Below, in pieces: positions 35,831 through 48,579 of a stretch of 51,610 nt of DNA. Location: contig CAJNOQ010000409.1 of assembly GCA_905250885.1 (NCBI GenBank), positions 1 through 51,610 of the forward strand, written 5' to 3'. The DNA comes from Didymodactylos carnosus (lineage: Eukaryota; Rotifera; Eurotatoria; Philodinida; Philodinidae). The notes under the pieces were generated by a model. It did no database searches, was not told the DNA's origin, and saw nothing but the letters and a program-made list of their open reading frames with translations. A program made the position numbers and the translations under genes. Numbering within the stretch: position 1 is the first letter of the stretch; every line of letters starts with the position of its first letter.

Positions 35831-37980
35831 TTGAGAATATTTGATCATTAATAAAATAACTAAAAATTTTATCGCAGTAGTATTAATTCATATGATAGAA
35901 GTTCCACTTTCAAAAGAAACAAAATTAAACAACTGAAAATGGTATAATTGTAAAAGCAATCCCACATAGAATGAAACTGGTTTTGCTAACAACTATAGAA
36001 AAAAACGTCGTTTTTTAAAAGAATATCTGATTCATTCGTCAAATCTTAATTTATTCAAATTTTCTTTTATTTTTCTGCCAGAGAAAAGATAGAAAGACAT
36101 CAGTGCAAATTGCCTACGTCGACATAGAGAAATATTATTGGTTAGTGGAATTAGATGTCTGTTTAGTCTTATAAAAACAGCACTCTTTGAGTATTACTGT
36201 AATTTTTTTCCAGTTGGGAACAATTTATTTGACTACATAAATAAAAAAAAATAAAAAACTGTTCATCATACCCCATATAAATATACTTATGTCATGTACA
36301 CATACATCTATATATTATTTAACTCTTGAACAAAGCAATAAAAGATAGTCATTTTCTATGAACACACACCACCACATCTATAACACACAAATAGAAGCTC
36401 AAAGATAATAAGTAGTTCAAGTTCGACTACTTTTTTTTTTTTATTCATACTCTATTCTTTGTTTTATTGGGAAAAATTTTTTTTTCAAGTAAAACACACA
36501 CACGCACGCACAAACATTACGACACAAAAAATCATCCATAGAAAATACATAGAATAGAGATGATAAAGAATATTATTATTATTCTGTTTGTAGTTTGTTT
36601 TCAACACATACATACACAATATACAAAATAGACATTAGGCATAAGATACTACTATTTCTACTATAAAAATAATAATCCAATCATGTTTCAGAGAAAAATG
36701 GCACCAACGAACTCACCTTTTCCTTCAGATATAGGCCATCATTAATTAATAACTAAAGAATGCGACTAAAAACAACTACGTTCTAATTCCAAGTAACTTG
36801 TTTCACACCAAATAAACAGAAAAATATGTACAACTAATTTGCAAGAAAAAGAAAAATGTCAACTTAAATTTTTAACTTTAATTAACGATACTATTAAAAG
36901 CAATATATTAGACATTTTTAGTAGGAAAAAACAATCAGATAAAAATAAATCGATACCTCGTCTATCACTACTATACGAAGAATGCAAAATGAGTTTAAAA
37001 GAAGCTAAGATTACTGGCTACTTAAGATGAGAACTTTTTGTTGAAAAAATATCAAGTGATAATGTAAGAAGTATCAAACGACTGCGATACACAAAATTAT
37101 CCATGTCTATTGAACCGTTTATATTTGACAAGCCTCGATGAACGATAGTTGACTTTTATTTGTTCAAAAATTCACCAATAAATAAACATCAAAATTCCGT
37201 TAGAACAATTTTAATTTGAGAGTCTGTAAATATATTTTTCCTTCATTCTTAGAATACGTTATTTTTAACAATAAATCTTAAATGATTCTATCTCTTAAAT
37301 CGATAAGCAGAGGGCGCTCTGTGACTGACTACTGGTATGAGTGTTTCGCAAAAGTCACTTAGTAAGATCACGCGCTTTTCAGAAAACAATCAAAATAAAA
37401 AAACTGAAAACAATCAGATAAAAGAACTGAAACATTCTGTTTGAGAAATAACGAAAGTGAAAGATAATATTAATTTCCTTGTATTACGGAAAAAATGAGT
37501 TACAAAATATACAGAAACAAACACTTACCAAGCCAAAGTTATTGTTATATCATAAATTTAAAAAATCATTCAGTTCAACTTGTGCTAGTTTTCTTCCAGA
37601 TATTGACGAATCTAAAATAAAAATGATAAATACGATTAGTAGTTCGGACACAAGAGATAACTACAAAACTAAAAATTATTATACTGAAAATTTTCTTTAT
37701 GCAACGTATAAATAAAAAATTTGTTGACCTAATTAAATAGTTATAACAATATTTTAATCACCAATGTCGAACTTTTTTATGGAATACTGATGGTTACCGC
37801 GGTAATTTTTGAAATTGTTCGGTATATCAGTAGTAATCGGGCAGTATTCTCCACACTATCGTAGGAAGAATATCACTCGATATATCGTTCAAAGTTATTG
37901 AACTTTTTATTTTGCTAGTTTAAGGAGTAGAATATATAGAAGAAATTAAAGAAGTTTATAGTTTTCCCTCTTTTTCAAAA
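35831..37980. other. No supported gene; two unassigned open frames
   Basis: Mostly AT-rich non-coding DNA with CA and A/T runs. Two plus-strand frames, 36,839-37,030 (63 codons, Lys/Ser-rich) and 37,479-37,715 (78 codons), have less biased composition than most here. They show no motif, splice pattern or start context I can defend, so I do not call them genes. Confidence 0.4.
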
Positions 37981-38702
37981 TTTCAATCTTTTTTTAAAAG
38001 ATTCCTCAATCAAATCTCTATGCAAAACATATTGAACATTTCTTTATATACTAAAAGAATAAAAAAATATAGAGAAAATAGGGGAAAGCTTCAGTATCGA
38101 TTACTTATCGATTAAGAGTATTTTTTTTAAAGCGTTTTCGATTTCAATTTCGGCGTGATAAGGTTTTTAAAATGGAAAATCGGTTTTTTATATGGGACTT
38201 TTAGTATTTTTCGAATATCTCGAGAAGGAAAGAATATTTTTCGAAAAGAAAAAAAACGAACCTGAGGTAGGGCCTGGAGTATCTGTGGGAAAATTTTCAG
38301 CTCGATCGGATCATTTTTTCGAGGGATCGTAATGTGGCCTGATGAAAACCGGAGTTTTCCAGAAAATCCATAGAAGCATTTTGGGCAAAAATACATCGAT
38401 TTTCGTTTCAGTGTTTTATCTCTGGTATAAATTTCAACCCAATCCGACATCGGCTTCCCCAGTTTCCAGGAGGGTCAAAAAAGAGGGGGGGGGGTACCCT
38501 TAAAATACATTTCGGTCCTATGTTGATGCATAGCACCGTGCTCAAATAAATATTTTTTGGTTGTCCTTTGAGTTTGAAAGTAATCGATATTGAAGCTTTT
38601 GGGTATTTCCTTTATATTTTTTTATTCTTATAGTATATAAAAAAATGTTCAATATGTTTTGTGTAGAGAATTGAATGAGAAATCTTTTAAAAAAAGATTG
38701 AG
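37981..38702. mobile_element. Foldback element with ~130-bp arms and 470-bp spacer
   Basis: The left arm (37,981-38,107) starts TTTCAATCTTTTTTTAAAAG and ends near AGCTTCAGTATCGATTAC. The right arm (about 38,576-38,702) is its complement. The spacer has higher GC content, with GATCGGATCATTTTTTCGAG, CATTACGATCCCTCG-like text on the other strand, and a ten-G run at 38,485-38,494. A 107-codon minus-strand frame in the spacer has no recognisable domain. Confidence 0.75.
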
Positions 38703-38867
38703 ACTTGAAGGTCAATCTTGACCGAGATATTGAGAAAATACGGAGAGGGATATTATTTCTGGCGCACCTGTTATATGGAAAACTGTACGCAGCAGCTGTA
38801 TCGCTAGACATTGACGAGTCGCCAGCGATACAAACAATTTGTAGGAAAATCCTCAAAGCCAAAAAAT

Positions 38868-39066
38868 ATCGTACGAAATCCTACTGTAAGATTCTTATAG
38901 GATCCTGCAGTCAGTTCTTGTGGAATCTTGCAAGATCTTACGGAATCCTATTGTAGGCTTGCAGTAGGCTTTTATCTAATTTTCTGCTAGTTTATTCTAC
39001 TAGGTTTATTGTTCTTACTTGTTTAAGGATTCTCTGATCACATCTAGGCAGAATCACGTGATTCTG
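38868..39066. repeat. Palindromic-word cluster D: GGATCC / AAGATCTT words, ending in an 18-bp perfect palindrome
   Basis: TAAGATTCTTATAGGATCCT, GGAATCTTGCAAGATCTTAC and TAGGCTTGCAGTAGGC lie within 100 bp. CAGAATCACGTGATTCTG at 39,049-39,066 is a perfect 18-bp palindrome. Confidence 0.5.
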
Positions 39067-40448
39067 AATTTGAATAAACCCAAGACGTGTGAGTGAAAAA
39101 ATATTTCAACTTTTTATATTTCTCTGTTTACAATATTCTACTAGTAGACTCAAAAAAACAAATCGTACGTCTTCTATCTGATCTTTTAGTTTCGGTGACT
39201 AAGAAAGATCACTCTCTATCTCTTTCATCTCTAAGTTTCAGATAAGTTCTTATTCACACGGTATTTGAAATGATCTCACAATAAAAGATACTCTTTGAAT
39301 CAAAAAAACGTTCTATCTCCTATGTTATAACTTGTTTGTCGTACACCAGTCAAATTTTTTGATGACTAAATAGGTCGGATTATATTCTATATTCATTAGA
39401 ACTTTGTAAATACGAGATGAAATAAACTGATGTTAAACCTAATCAGATGGGCGCAGACACATGGTAGCACAAACGAGGAGATACAGATGGATGTACAAGT
39501 GCATACAGTTAGCCATATCAGCGTACATTCTCAGTTTATGTGTAATGGACATGCAGTATAACTAGCATGAATCTCTTTCAATGAAAACTGCTGTAGTGAT
39601 ATAACTTCAGCATTAAATTGTGAGATAAAAGTTAGCATATCTAAACAGAGTCAAATTTTATAAATATGTATGTGCGTGTAGTAAATCTATTATCACCTAT
39701 GTTTTTTCTATTAATATCCGTGTAAATAGACGTATTATCTGATAAAAAACAAATTTTATGTATTCACCATACCGTGTATAGTACGTGTATGCAGCTAGTT
39801 TAACATATATATCAATGGTGGTATCAATAATACAACAAATAAATAACAGTATGTTTCGAATGAATATGTGAACATTATAACATACGAATACAAAAGAGAA
39901 CTAAATCCATCAATAAACTACGCCATCATTTTCAAATGCTTGTAAGAACATTACACATTAAACATGTTATCGGCAAGACCACCTCAAGCGAAGGTCATTC
40001 ATTCTTTCTCAATCCTAGGAAATTTTTATACTTCCCAGCGATTTTGAAAATTTTTTCTTGCGTTCCATAATTTCCATGGAGTGCCAATGATGATCATCCA
40101 ATTCTGATTTGTTTGGGACAGTCCTTACTGTAAGGAGTATAGTTACAATATTTGTAGCACTAGATATTGATTAACATCCGAAATTAATATGCAGTGAACA
40201 GGTTGTAGAAATTACTTGATTATTCATGAAACGGCAAGTTGTGACAACGCGAATGGTCGTGTACAATTGGCTTGGCACCGATTTGCAACACATAAGCGAG
40301 AAAAACGAACGTAGTAGAAGAAAATAAAAATGTTGAAAACAATTTCTCTCTCTCTCATTTTTAAAAAAAACCATCATGGTGAAAAAGAAGAAAGACTCTA
40401 ACGACGTACGGCTTGATTGATTTTTGTGATTGAGTGATTCAATAGGGA

Positions 40449-40482
<34 letters not shown>
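40449..40482. repeat. (ATT)n microsatellite
   Basis: About eleven ATT units. Confidence 0.95.
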
Positions 40483-41232
40483 GGAATAAAAAGAAAGTAG
40501 AAGAAATCAATAAATTGCATAAAAGGTGCACTATTCACCATCTACCCACCTATCCATCTACTCAATAATGATAAAAAGCTTTTTCTCTTTTACAACACCA
40601 TACGCTTCTCCTCGGTGGATAGAAAAACGAGAGTATGTAAGTGAGGATAACATTTTACCTGCACTAATAGATTTATCTTAAAGTACGAACGAACGATATG
40701 GTTACTTTCTCTGATACTAATACTTTTTTAATAGGATACAGACAATCATTTATAGAACAACAATCGTTTGTATACAAGCACAACGAAAAAGAAGAGAGAA
40801 AGCGAGAACATTCTTAAATGTCACCATTTAAAGCATTATGCAGTGTAAGACTCAGATCATTAAATCATAACAACATGCACAATAAAGTCACGTTTAGACA
40901 TAATAAGTCGTATCAGAGATATGATATTCTGTTATAGATCAAACGAAAGAACTTTTTCATCAGCTAGTTGGATTAACCACCGAAATCTTTCGTTTTCATA
41001 TACAAAGAGTGTAAGAATATTACTTTTACATGAAAAACTATAATGAGTTTTTTTCAATCTAATTATTACTCACCAAAAGTGAAATTTTGTGTTAATCTCC
41101 ATAAATTCTCATCATTATTAAAGTGGAAGAATACTAGGTTGATTCCAAGTTAAGCATCATCGACGATATCATACGAACATTAGAAATCAAAATCAGCAAA
41201 AGATAAAGTCCATGTATATTATATATATATAA

Positions 41233-41233
<1 letters not shown>

Positions 41234-41276
<43 letters not shown>

Positions 41277-41290
41277 GGGAAAGAGAGAGC
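41234..41290. repeat. (GA)n microsatellite and GA-rich tail
   Basis: About sixteen GA units followed by GAAA-type interruptions. Confidence 0.95.
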
Positions 41291-43947
41291 ACTGACAAAC
41301 GAGAGAAAATTGTCAAATAACACAAAAAAATGAAGAAAAATCGTAATAACAACACTACAATAATATCTAATAACGTGTTTTTCTTGTGCGTAGTCTTTTT
41401 TCTTTTCTAGTATGTGGATGTATGTATATAGCTATAGATTCACCCAGTAGAGGCAACCATTCTTGACAAAAATTCTCTTTTTCTCTCTTTGAATTTCTTC
41501 TTTTTTATTTTTTTTTCTACTCTCCATCTTCTATGTTTTTTCTCTCTATACGTAAAGATATATGTATTGATAAGGAAGTAGATCGTGAAATTGATAAAGT
41601 CTATTAGATCAAAACAGGACCCCTCGATTTAGATTGTTGATTGTATGCATGCGCATGTATTACCAAATATAAAACGGAAACGAAAAAAATAAAGAAAAAA
41701 CAATAAAATAAAGAATTAAATAATGATAATGATATCGTCAGAAATGTTATAAAAAATTTAAAAGATGTATTATTCACAAACAATATAAATGTATTGCACA
41801 CGGATTGTATATTCTTTGAGACATATCATACTTAGTGAATCAACACATCTATAAACATCAGTAGTGAACAACTGATTATGTTTCTCAGTTAAGAGAAATC
41901 AAGATTTTCTAATAACAATGTACACAGTACAAATATCGTGTTATGTTTATGTATGTTTTGTCTTTTTTCTTTGATTTTTGGCAAAAAGTCCATATGTTAA
42001 TGTTGTTTTCCATTTAATAGGATCTGAACTTTATTTATGATAGTTATGAAAAAGTAATAACAGTGCGAGAACCTTGTGGTATACGATCAGCTGTTATGTT
42101 TTTAAACTACTAATAAATAAATAAAATGAGATTATATTTCGAGTATTTATTCATCAAAAGGTAATGGTAGTATTATTCAGGTTTACTAGCACTCAAAATC
42201 GAAAATGCAAAAGAAAAAGTAGTTAATGGTAACTCTCTCTCTTTCTCAAAATACATCAAAACGCATTGTGAAAGAGTCATATCATTTTATTTCGTTACAA
42301 AATCTTGCTTTCTCGTGTATATTAACTCTCTGATACGATTCCAAGTTTTTGTCACATAATTATAATGAATATTATGAATAGTGATTCTGTTGGCAAAGAT
42401 GATGGAGTTGAATAATAAGAAGTAATTGCCTTCTTCAATCGCCTTTCCAGTGAGAAGTTTTGACGAAGCTTGTCATTCTAATAAAGAGAAAACATTTTAC
42501 ATGACGTCCTCAGATATCAATCATATGGAACCTATATAGATACCTCAAAAACAAAAAAAATGATGATGATTTGGACGATCATCAGATTACAAAATAACAG
42601 TTCTCACTAATTTCTTATTGTCCATGGGTGGTGATTTTCAAGGTAAGTCGATGTTCTTTCAGCGTATTCTTTGATAAATTGTATTTTCTTATATAAATAA
42701 AATTAGACAAATTTTACCTCTTTTTCTCAGAATTTCTATGTATACTCATCTTGATAGTTACAAATACTCATCGATGCATAGTAGCAAGCCTGTTGATTTC
42801 TGCTTATAATAGGCCAGATTGAGGCCTACTTGATTCTATCATCAATATTAATAGAACTTGTCTATACAATAATTGCCCATCAGAGGGTTATTATATTCTC
42901 CACTGTAAAATAATGGCAATAGGTGAATAGACGAACTCGTTTTCAGATTGAAAATTTCATGAAAAAGATTCTCTGAAAAACCAGTCTTATTTCCTCAAAC
43001 TTTTTTCTTATTCTATTATCACCTATGAATCAAAATAAGAAGTTAATCGAAAAATATTTCTTTTTAATGCAAAAAAAAAAAGAAGCATTTTTTGAGACGT
43101 AAGAAAGTAGAGTCATTCTCAAGTCAAATAATTTTCTACATGCAAAAAGAAACCAAATTGATTATAAAAATTTTCTTAATTAATCCTCTTCATCATGGCC
43201 ATTTACTAGATTTTTTTTTTACTTATTAATTATAAATTGATTTATGCCTGAAATACTTTAATATCGTGCAAAAAATTATATTCATAGCAGTTCGTGTTAA
43301 TATTCTTTAAACATGCGTTGCTGCCTTGACGAATTAGACTAGTACAATGGTGATAATGACATGCATTTCTTTTTTTTTTCTTTTATTTGTTTCTTCTAGC
43401 ATACACATATGTACAAATTGCCTTATTAAATATCAGTAATAGTCTAACTAATAGATAGATGACAGTTATTTTTTCGTTTAATTTTTCTTTTTATGTACAT
43501 ACACACGTACAGATCTACCATATATTTCTTTGTACATGAATGAAATAAATAAGAAAATCATATTTATAGATTATATACATACACATATCTCGTATTTTTT
43601 TTTTTTTATTTAATATTCGACCTTTATAGGAAAGAGAGTGGAATCACTTTCATTTATGCCATGAGAAAAGTGATGTCAACGATAAAAATAAAATAAAATA
43701 AATAAAGAACGGCAACCACGTACATATTGTGTGTGTGTACATTTATCATAGAAAGATGATGATATAGCTATTAAACAATAGCATGTTTGTACTTATTCTA
43801 TATACTACTATTAAGGAAATGAGACAAATGACAAGGATGTCTATCGATAAGTAAAATGAACATTTGATTCTGTGAAGAAATCTTGATCTCATTTTATCAT
43901 GACGATTCTAATAAACAACATCAAGTGAAAAAAGGGCTAAATAAGGG

Positions 43948-45195
43948 CTTTTCCGATAGATTTATCCGGATATATTGCGATAACTAAAACATGTCATAAA
44001 AGTCAGATACTCCGATATATCGGAATATATCTCCCTACAATAATTTTATTTATGTGCATCTTAATGAATGATAACTGATCAATGTATCACATCACTAAAA
44101 ACTTTCAATATTGGCCTTTTATCGCGATACATTTCAATATGTGTAATCTTTGCCATATATTGCAGTAATTTTTTAAGTGAGACATATCTAAGCGTTCCAA
44201 CGTTCACGATATATCCTTATAAGCCATTATCTTGTACATTTAATTCCGTACACACTATTATATTGATGCTTATTCTACTATGTCTTTTCTCAGCATAATC
44301 TGAGAACCAACTGGATGGTCTACTAGATTTTGCTCATCAGTATCGACTTGGCAGACTAGACTCTTCATATTAATAAGAGGAAAAACTTAGACAATTTTAA
44401 GTCTTTTGCTGAAGAATTGATGCACGAAAAACGGAGGTTAAAAGTAGAGGTAAGAGTGTTAGAAGCGAGTGCTGATAGGTTATATAAATTTCATTTTTTT
44501 TAAGCTTTTACAAATTGTCAATGGTTCCAAATTTATCGTGTTAGATTTGATGTTTGTCGTGACAGCATTTCTTATCGCGATAAATATGATGTATGATGAC
44601 TCATCAATAAGGACGAATGCAAAAATTAGTGTTATAAATATTACAAGTATTGCAACACGTTTTGATTTTATAATATTTATCGAAAGTTTTTTATTTCTCT
44701 ATATCCTACTACACTTTTTTATTATTGAGTTACTGCTGAAGGCTAACAAACGGAGAGTTAAAAGCGTCATTAAAAGTGTCATGACGTGATATAGCCCGGC
44801 AGAGAGAAGACATCAGTAGAAATATCCTGATTTGAATAGCTCTCCAGCGATATCGGAATAAAAACTATTGATGCATATTCGCATCTGAATCACAACACGA
44901 TAAATCCCACTCATATTACGATAATTTCAATTATATCGATCTAGTTCTATAATATTTTACTATTGTTTATCTCAGCACTAGAAATGTTTATTGCAATAAT
45001 GACGACTCATCGATATGATATCACAATGTGAGAAAGCCTGCACTTTATTAAGATATTGATTCATCGTCATACCTGTTCTTGAATATTGAGATGAAAATTC
45101 TATGACAATAAACGGCGATACAGTGATATTGCGCTATAACGGGATAGCTGGAATTATCGCAATATGAGGATTTACCGGGATAACATTTGTATCAC
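43948..45195. repeat. Palindromic-word cluster E: TATCGCGATA / CCGATATATCGG
   Basis: Perfect copies are TCCGATATATCGGA (44,011-44,024), TATCGCGATA (44,120-44,129) and TTATCGCGATAA (44,572-44,583). Many half or variant copies lie between and after them, such as ATATTGCGATAAC, ATCGATATGATATC, GATATTGCGCTATAAC and ATTATCGCAATATG. The last 400 bp is densest. A 106-codon hydrophobic frame at 44,469-44,789 lies inside and is not convincing as a gene. Confidence 0.6.
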
Positions 45196-45204
45196 GATCT
45201 AGCG

Positions 45205-45483
45205 ATTATTCTGACAAATTCACGTTGAAAATCGTGATTCAACGTGATTCAAGTTTATCTAGATAAAAAAAATCACGTTATCTCCATATTTATTAGTTTT
45301 TCTAATTTTATCAAGATATATCATTTTTTTATTTACACTTTTGTTCTCATCCCACTGAAAAAACGCGTGATAAAACACCTTTTTACTCGTATACGTGATT
45401 CACGGCTAAATTACTGGTAAACTGTGTGGAAGCTTTTCATGCTCGAATTGACGTGATCACATGTTTTTTTCTAGTGGGATGAG
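45205..45483. repeat. Palindromic-word cluster F: ATCACGTGAT, with a TIR-bounded sub-element
   Basis: Words include TTCACGTTGAAAATCGTGAT, TCAACGTGATTCAAG, AATCACGTTAT, CGCGTGAT, ATACGTGATTCACGG and GACGTGATCAC. The part at 45,346-45,483 is bounded by CTCATCCCACTGAAAAAA and its near-complement TTTTTTTCTAGTGGGATGAG, so it is a ~138-bp element with terminal inverted repeats. Confidence 0.65.
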
Positions 45484-46821
45484 TAAAGGAAATAACACGT
45501 TCAAATTGAAAAAACAGGAAGATGACTAAGAGAATAGTTGTATTTCTGTTTTTCTCTGGTCCATACATATATTCACAAAAACTTTATCATACAGAAGAGT
45601 GAGATTGCTAGAAGAGATCTTTTTACCCAACGTCACTGAATAAATAACATTAACAACATCAACGTTCAGTTTTGTTTCTATGACACAAGATGTTTCATTT
45701 TATATGTCGTATTTAATGTTCTAAATCAAGAGCTAAATGCTTTTCTAGATCTGCTAATCTATCATTAATTTTCATCTTGATACAGTCTTGTTTTGCTTTT
45801 TATACATAATTTTTCCAATTACAAGAAGAAAAATTGATTATTAGTAAGAACTCTAAGATTATTAAAGAAATTATATTGACGAGAGTTGAGAAATTTTAAT
45901 TATATCAACATTATCCGATAATGAATTCATTTTAATTTATACATTTTTTTTATTCTAGAATATGTTGAATAGAATAACGTTATCTTTTTCTCCTGTCACT
46001 TCTCACTCTTATTTAATTTTGGCATCACTCACGAATTACATTTAGTGAGAAAATTTAAGTGACTTAAAACACTAACCAATCGATCAATACTATTTTTTTA
46101 TCGTACAAAATATAATATTCCTTTAATAAAGTTTTATATCATAGAAAAATTATTTTTATGTGTAGGTAGTCTTATCATTGTCAGAAATCATTTTTAATAT
46201 TAATTACATCAAGTTTATAAAGTTTAGGTTGACCGAAAAGTTTTTCTTTTCTCTCTCTTTATTGCTCGATTTCTTTCTCTTTTTTTGTATGTCATGTACA
46301 TGACACATGTCTCAGTTGCCATTATCTATCAGTTAGAATTACAAGGTAAACATCTACGTTGTAAGAAGTTCTCTCTATTCAACTTATCAGAAGTGTCTTA
46401 TTTCATTTAATTAATAGCGACTTGGCATTCTGTAATAGAGATCAGTATCAACAAAACTTTAATTGATCAATTAATTTTCTTTTTATTCTTTTATCCATTC
46501 AAAATACTGTTTTGTCAATGATTTCTTGGCTACTGATACAATTCTCTTTTCTTTTTCTCTTCTTTTTTTTTTTTTTAACTTTTTAGTATATATAGTGAAC
46601 TTTAGAAAGAAACATGGGGAGCTTTTGTAATGCATATTATTATTATTTATTCTTTTGTACATATACAGTTCTTTTTTGTTCGATTTTTTTTTTTTTTTTT
46701 TTTTTTTTATTAATGTTTTGGATTAAAAAAAATAAGAAATAAATTTTAAAACATGGACAAAAAAAAGTTGAAAAAAAAATTTAAAAAAATTTTAAAAAAA
46801 AAATTTAAAAAAAAAAANNNN

Positions 46822-46876
<55 letters not shown>

Positions 46877-46902
46877 TTTTTTTTTTTTTTTTTTTTTTTT
46901 TT

Positions 46903-46955
<53 letters not shown>

Positions 46956-47833
46956 TGTATGGATTAAGAGAATATAGACATGAAGTTGAAAAGAAGGAGA
47001 AAAACAATGTGAAATAAAAAAGTAAAATAAGATTAAAAAAACAATTTATAACAAGTATAACTACTGTTGAATATACTTATAACTGTTTATTCAAACTAAG
47101 CAAAAGTTAAATAGTTGGATTATACTAGACCAACAAAACACATAGACACCTTCAATATAATACTTTAAATGTCTTTTCTTTTTCTTAAATCAATAATGAA
47201 TGATTCATTGATTGGCAAAGATTATTGAATTTCAATCATGCATTTCGAAGGTAGATATTGTATTCTACTTTCAACTACTCTAGAGATTTACTGGAGATAA
47301 AAAAAAAAAACAAAAAAAAAGTGTGTCATCAAGTATTTTAGAGAGAATATATGAGTGTACTTGACAAAAAAAAAATTTTTATGAAGGATTTTTTATTTTG
47401 TTTTTATTTAATAAATCTACATATGATTGATTCATCATAAAAGGAGGTATAGTCAGCTTCTTTTACCAACCAAGAAAAGTAAAAATAAATGAATGAAATA
47501 GGTGAAAAATCGTACCAACATATGTATTTTTCTATAAACTCTAAATATGCACCAATAAATACATAGTACATTTTCTTCTCAGCAGTATAATGATACTGTC
47601 GTTCAGTAAAGTATTTTGTTTTTCATGAACAATGTCCCCGATAAACTCTTTTTTTTTTGTTTAACAGCTAGAAGAAATGATGAAATGATCATAGACGATC
47701 TTTAAAATTCGATTTAATTAAATTGACGAAGAACAATTTTTAATAATGTTTGTTTAGATCATTTCATCTTTGTAGATATCATCAAACTTGAGATAATCTG
47801 CTATACCATATATCCCATTCTGATTTATGCCAT
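45484..47833. other. Gene-free AT-rich region with an assembly gap
   Basis: No gene supported. Long homopolymer T and A tracts surround four N bases at 46,818-46,821. Confidence 0.6.
46687..46948. repeat. Poly-T / poly-A tract with a 4-N gap
   Basis: T run at about 46,687-46,708, A-rich AAAATTT text at 46,758-46,817, NNNN at 46,818-46,821, then about 127 almost pure T to 46,948. The A-to-T switch at the gap suggests a collapsed or unresolved homopolymer or hairpin. Confidence 0.9.
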
Positions 47834-48292
47834 CTCCCTAGTGAAAGTACTTATACTATGAGTACGACTTCACTCATAATTCGTCCATGAGTACTCATAC
47901 AAATTCTACTAACAATTTTTGGATATTTTTACTCAGTTACTCATGCGAGTATTCCGAAAATATTCATTCACCGTTCTATTTTGCAAAAATGAAACTGTAT
48001 AAAGAATGTAGAATTTTTAGTAAAGAAACATAGAATATTTATATTATTTTTTCCTCGCTGGTCTCTCTGTATATAGTCAAAGATGAACTCGTCTGTGAAT
48101 AGACTTGTAGCCCAACTCTGGCTGTCGGGTATCACTCCTTTATATGAAAATACCAGATGAACAATATTCAACAATAAGAGTATTTTGCCAAAAGCTATAT
48201 GAATACTCAACAATACTCAAGTATGAATTCTCAATGAGTAAAAACCTGTGTGAAAGTACTCATGAGTACTCGTGACATTTATCACCAGAGTG
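47834..48292. repeat. Palindromic-word cluster G: ATGAGTACTCAT, ~460-bp element
   Basis: Perfect palindromes are ATGAGTACTCAT (47,887-47,898) and AGTACTCATGAGTACT (48,255-48,270). Variants include CACTCATAATTC, TACTCATGCGAGTA, ATACTCAAGTATGAA and TCTCAATGAGTA. The words sit at both ends with a word-poor middle. The ends CTCCCTAGTGAAAG (left) and, in complement, CACTCTGGTGATAA (right) are similar. Confidence 0.7.
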
Positions 48293-48579
48293 CGACTTTG
48301 GTATTCAAGCTTTAGTACATTCACTAGGGCTGTAACTGTCAAAAAAGGCTCTGACATATTGGATGTTTTTAGTTGAATCCGTACCACGATATACACAAGA
48401 AATGGTTAAAAAACTCTGAATCGCCACATATGCTCTTAGAAGTCTCTCCAAATAACTGGTTTTTAGCATTTTTAGATCTCCCATAAAAGCATTATAATAA
48501 AAGTAAACATCAAATCTAAACAGTGAATTAGAATTGTCTTTATGGCTAAGCTTTACATCCAATGGTGTAAAATTACTCA

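Larger units (their letters stand above)
39067..43940. other. Gene-free AT-rich region
   Basis: No coding sequence supported. It contains an (ATT)n tract, a (GA)n tract and A/T runs. Open frames across the GA tract are artefacts of the repeat. Confidence 0.55.

Noticed and set aside
38127-38450. 107-codon minus-strand frame in the 38-kb foldback
   Set aside because: Confined to the repeat core, with no recognisable family.
44469-44789. 106-codon hydrophobic frame resembling a membrane protein
   Set aside because: Lies inside the TATCGCGATA word field; hydrophobicity follows from T-rich composition.
46753-46977. Open frame across the N gap
   Set aside because: Poly-Lys/poly-Phe from A and T homopolymers.
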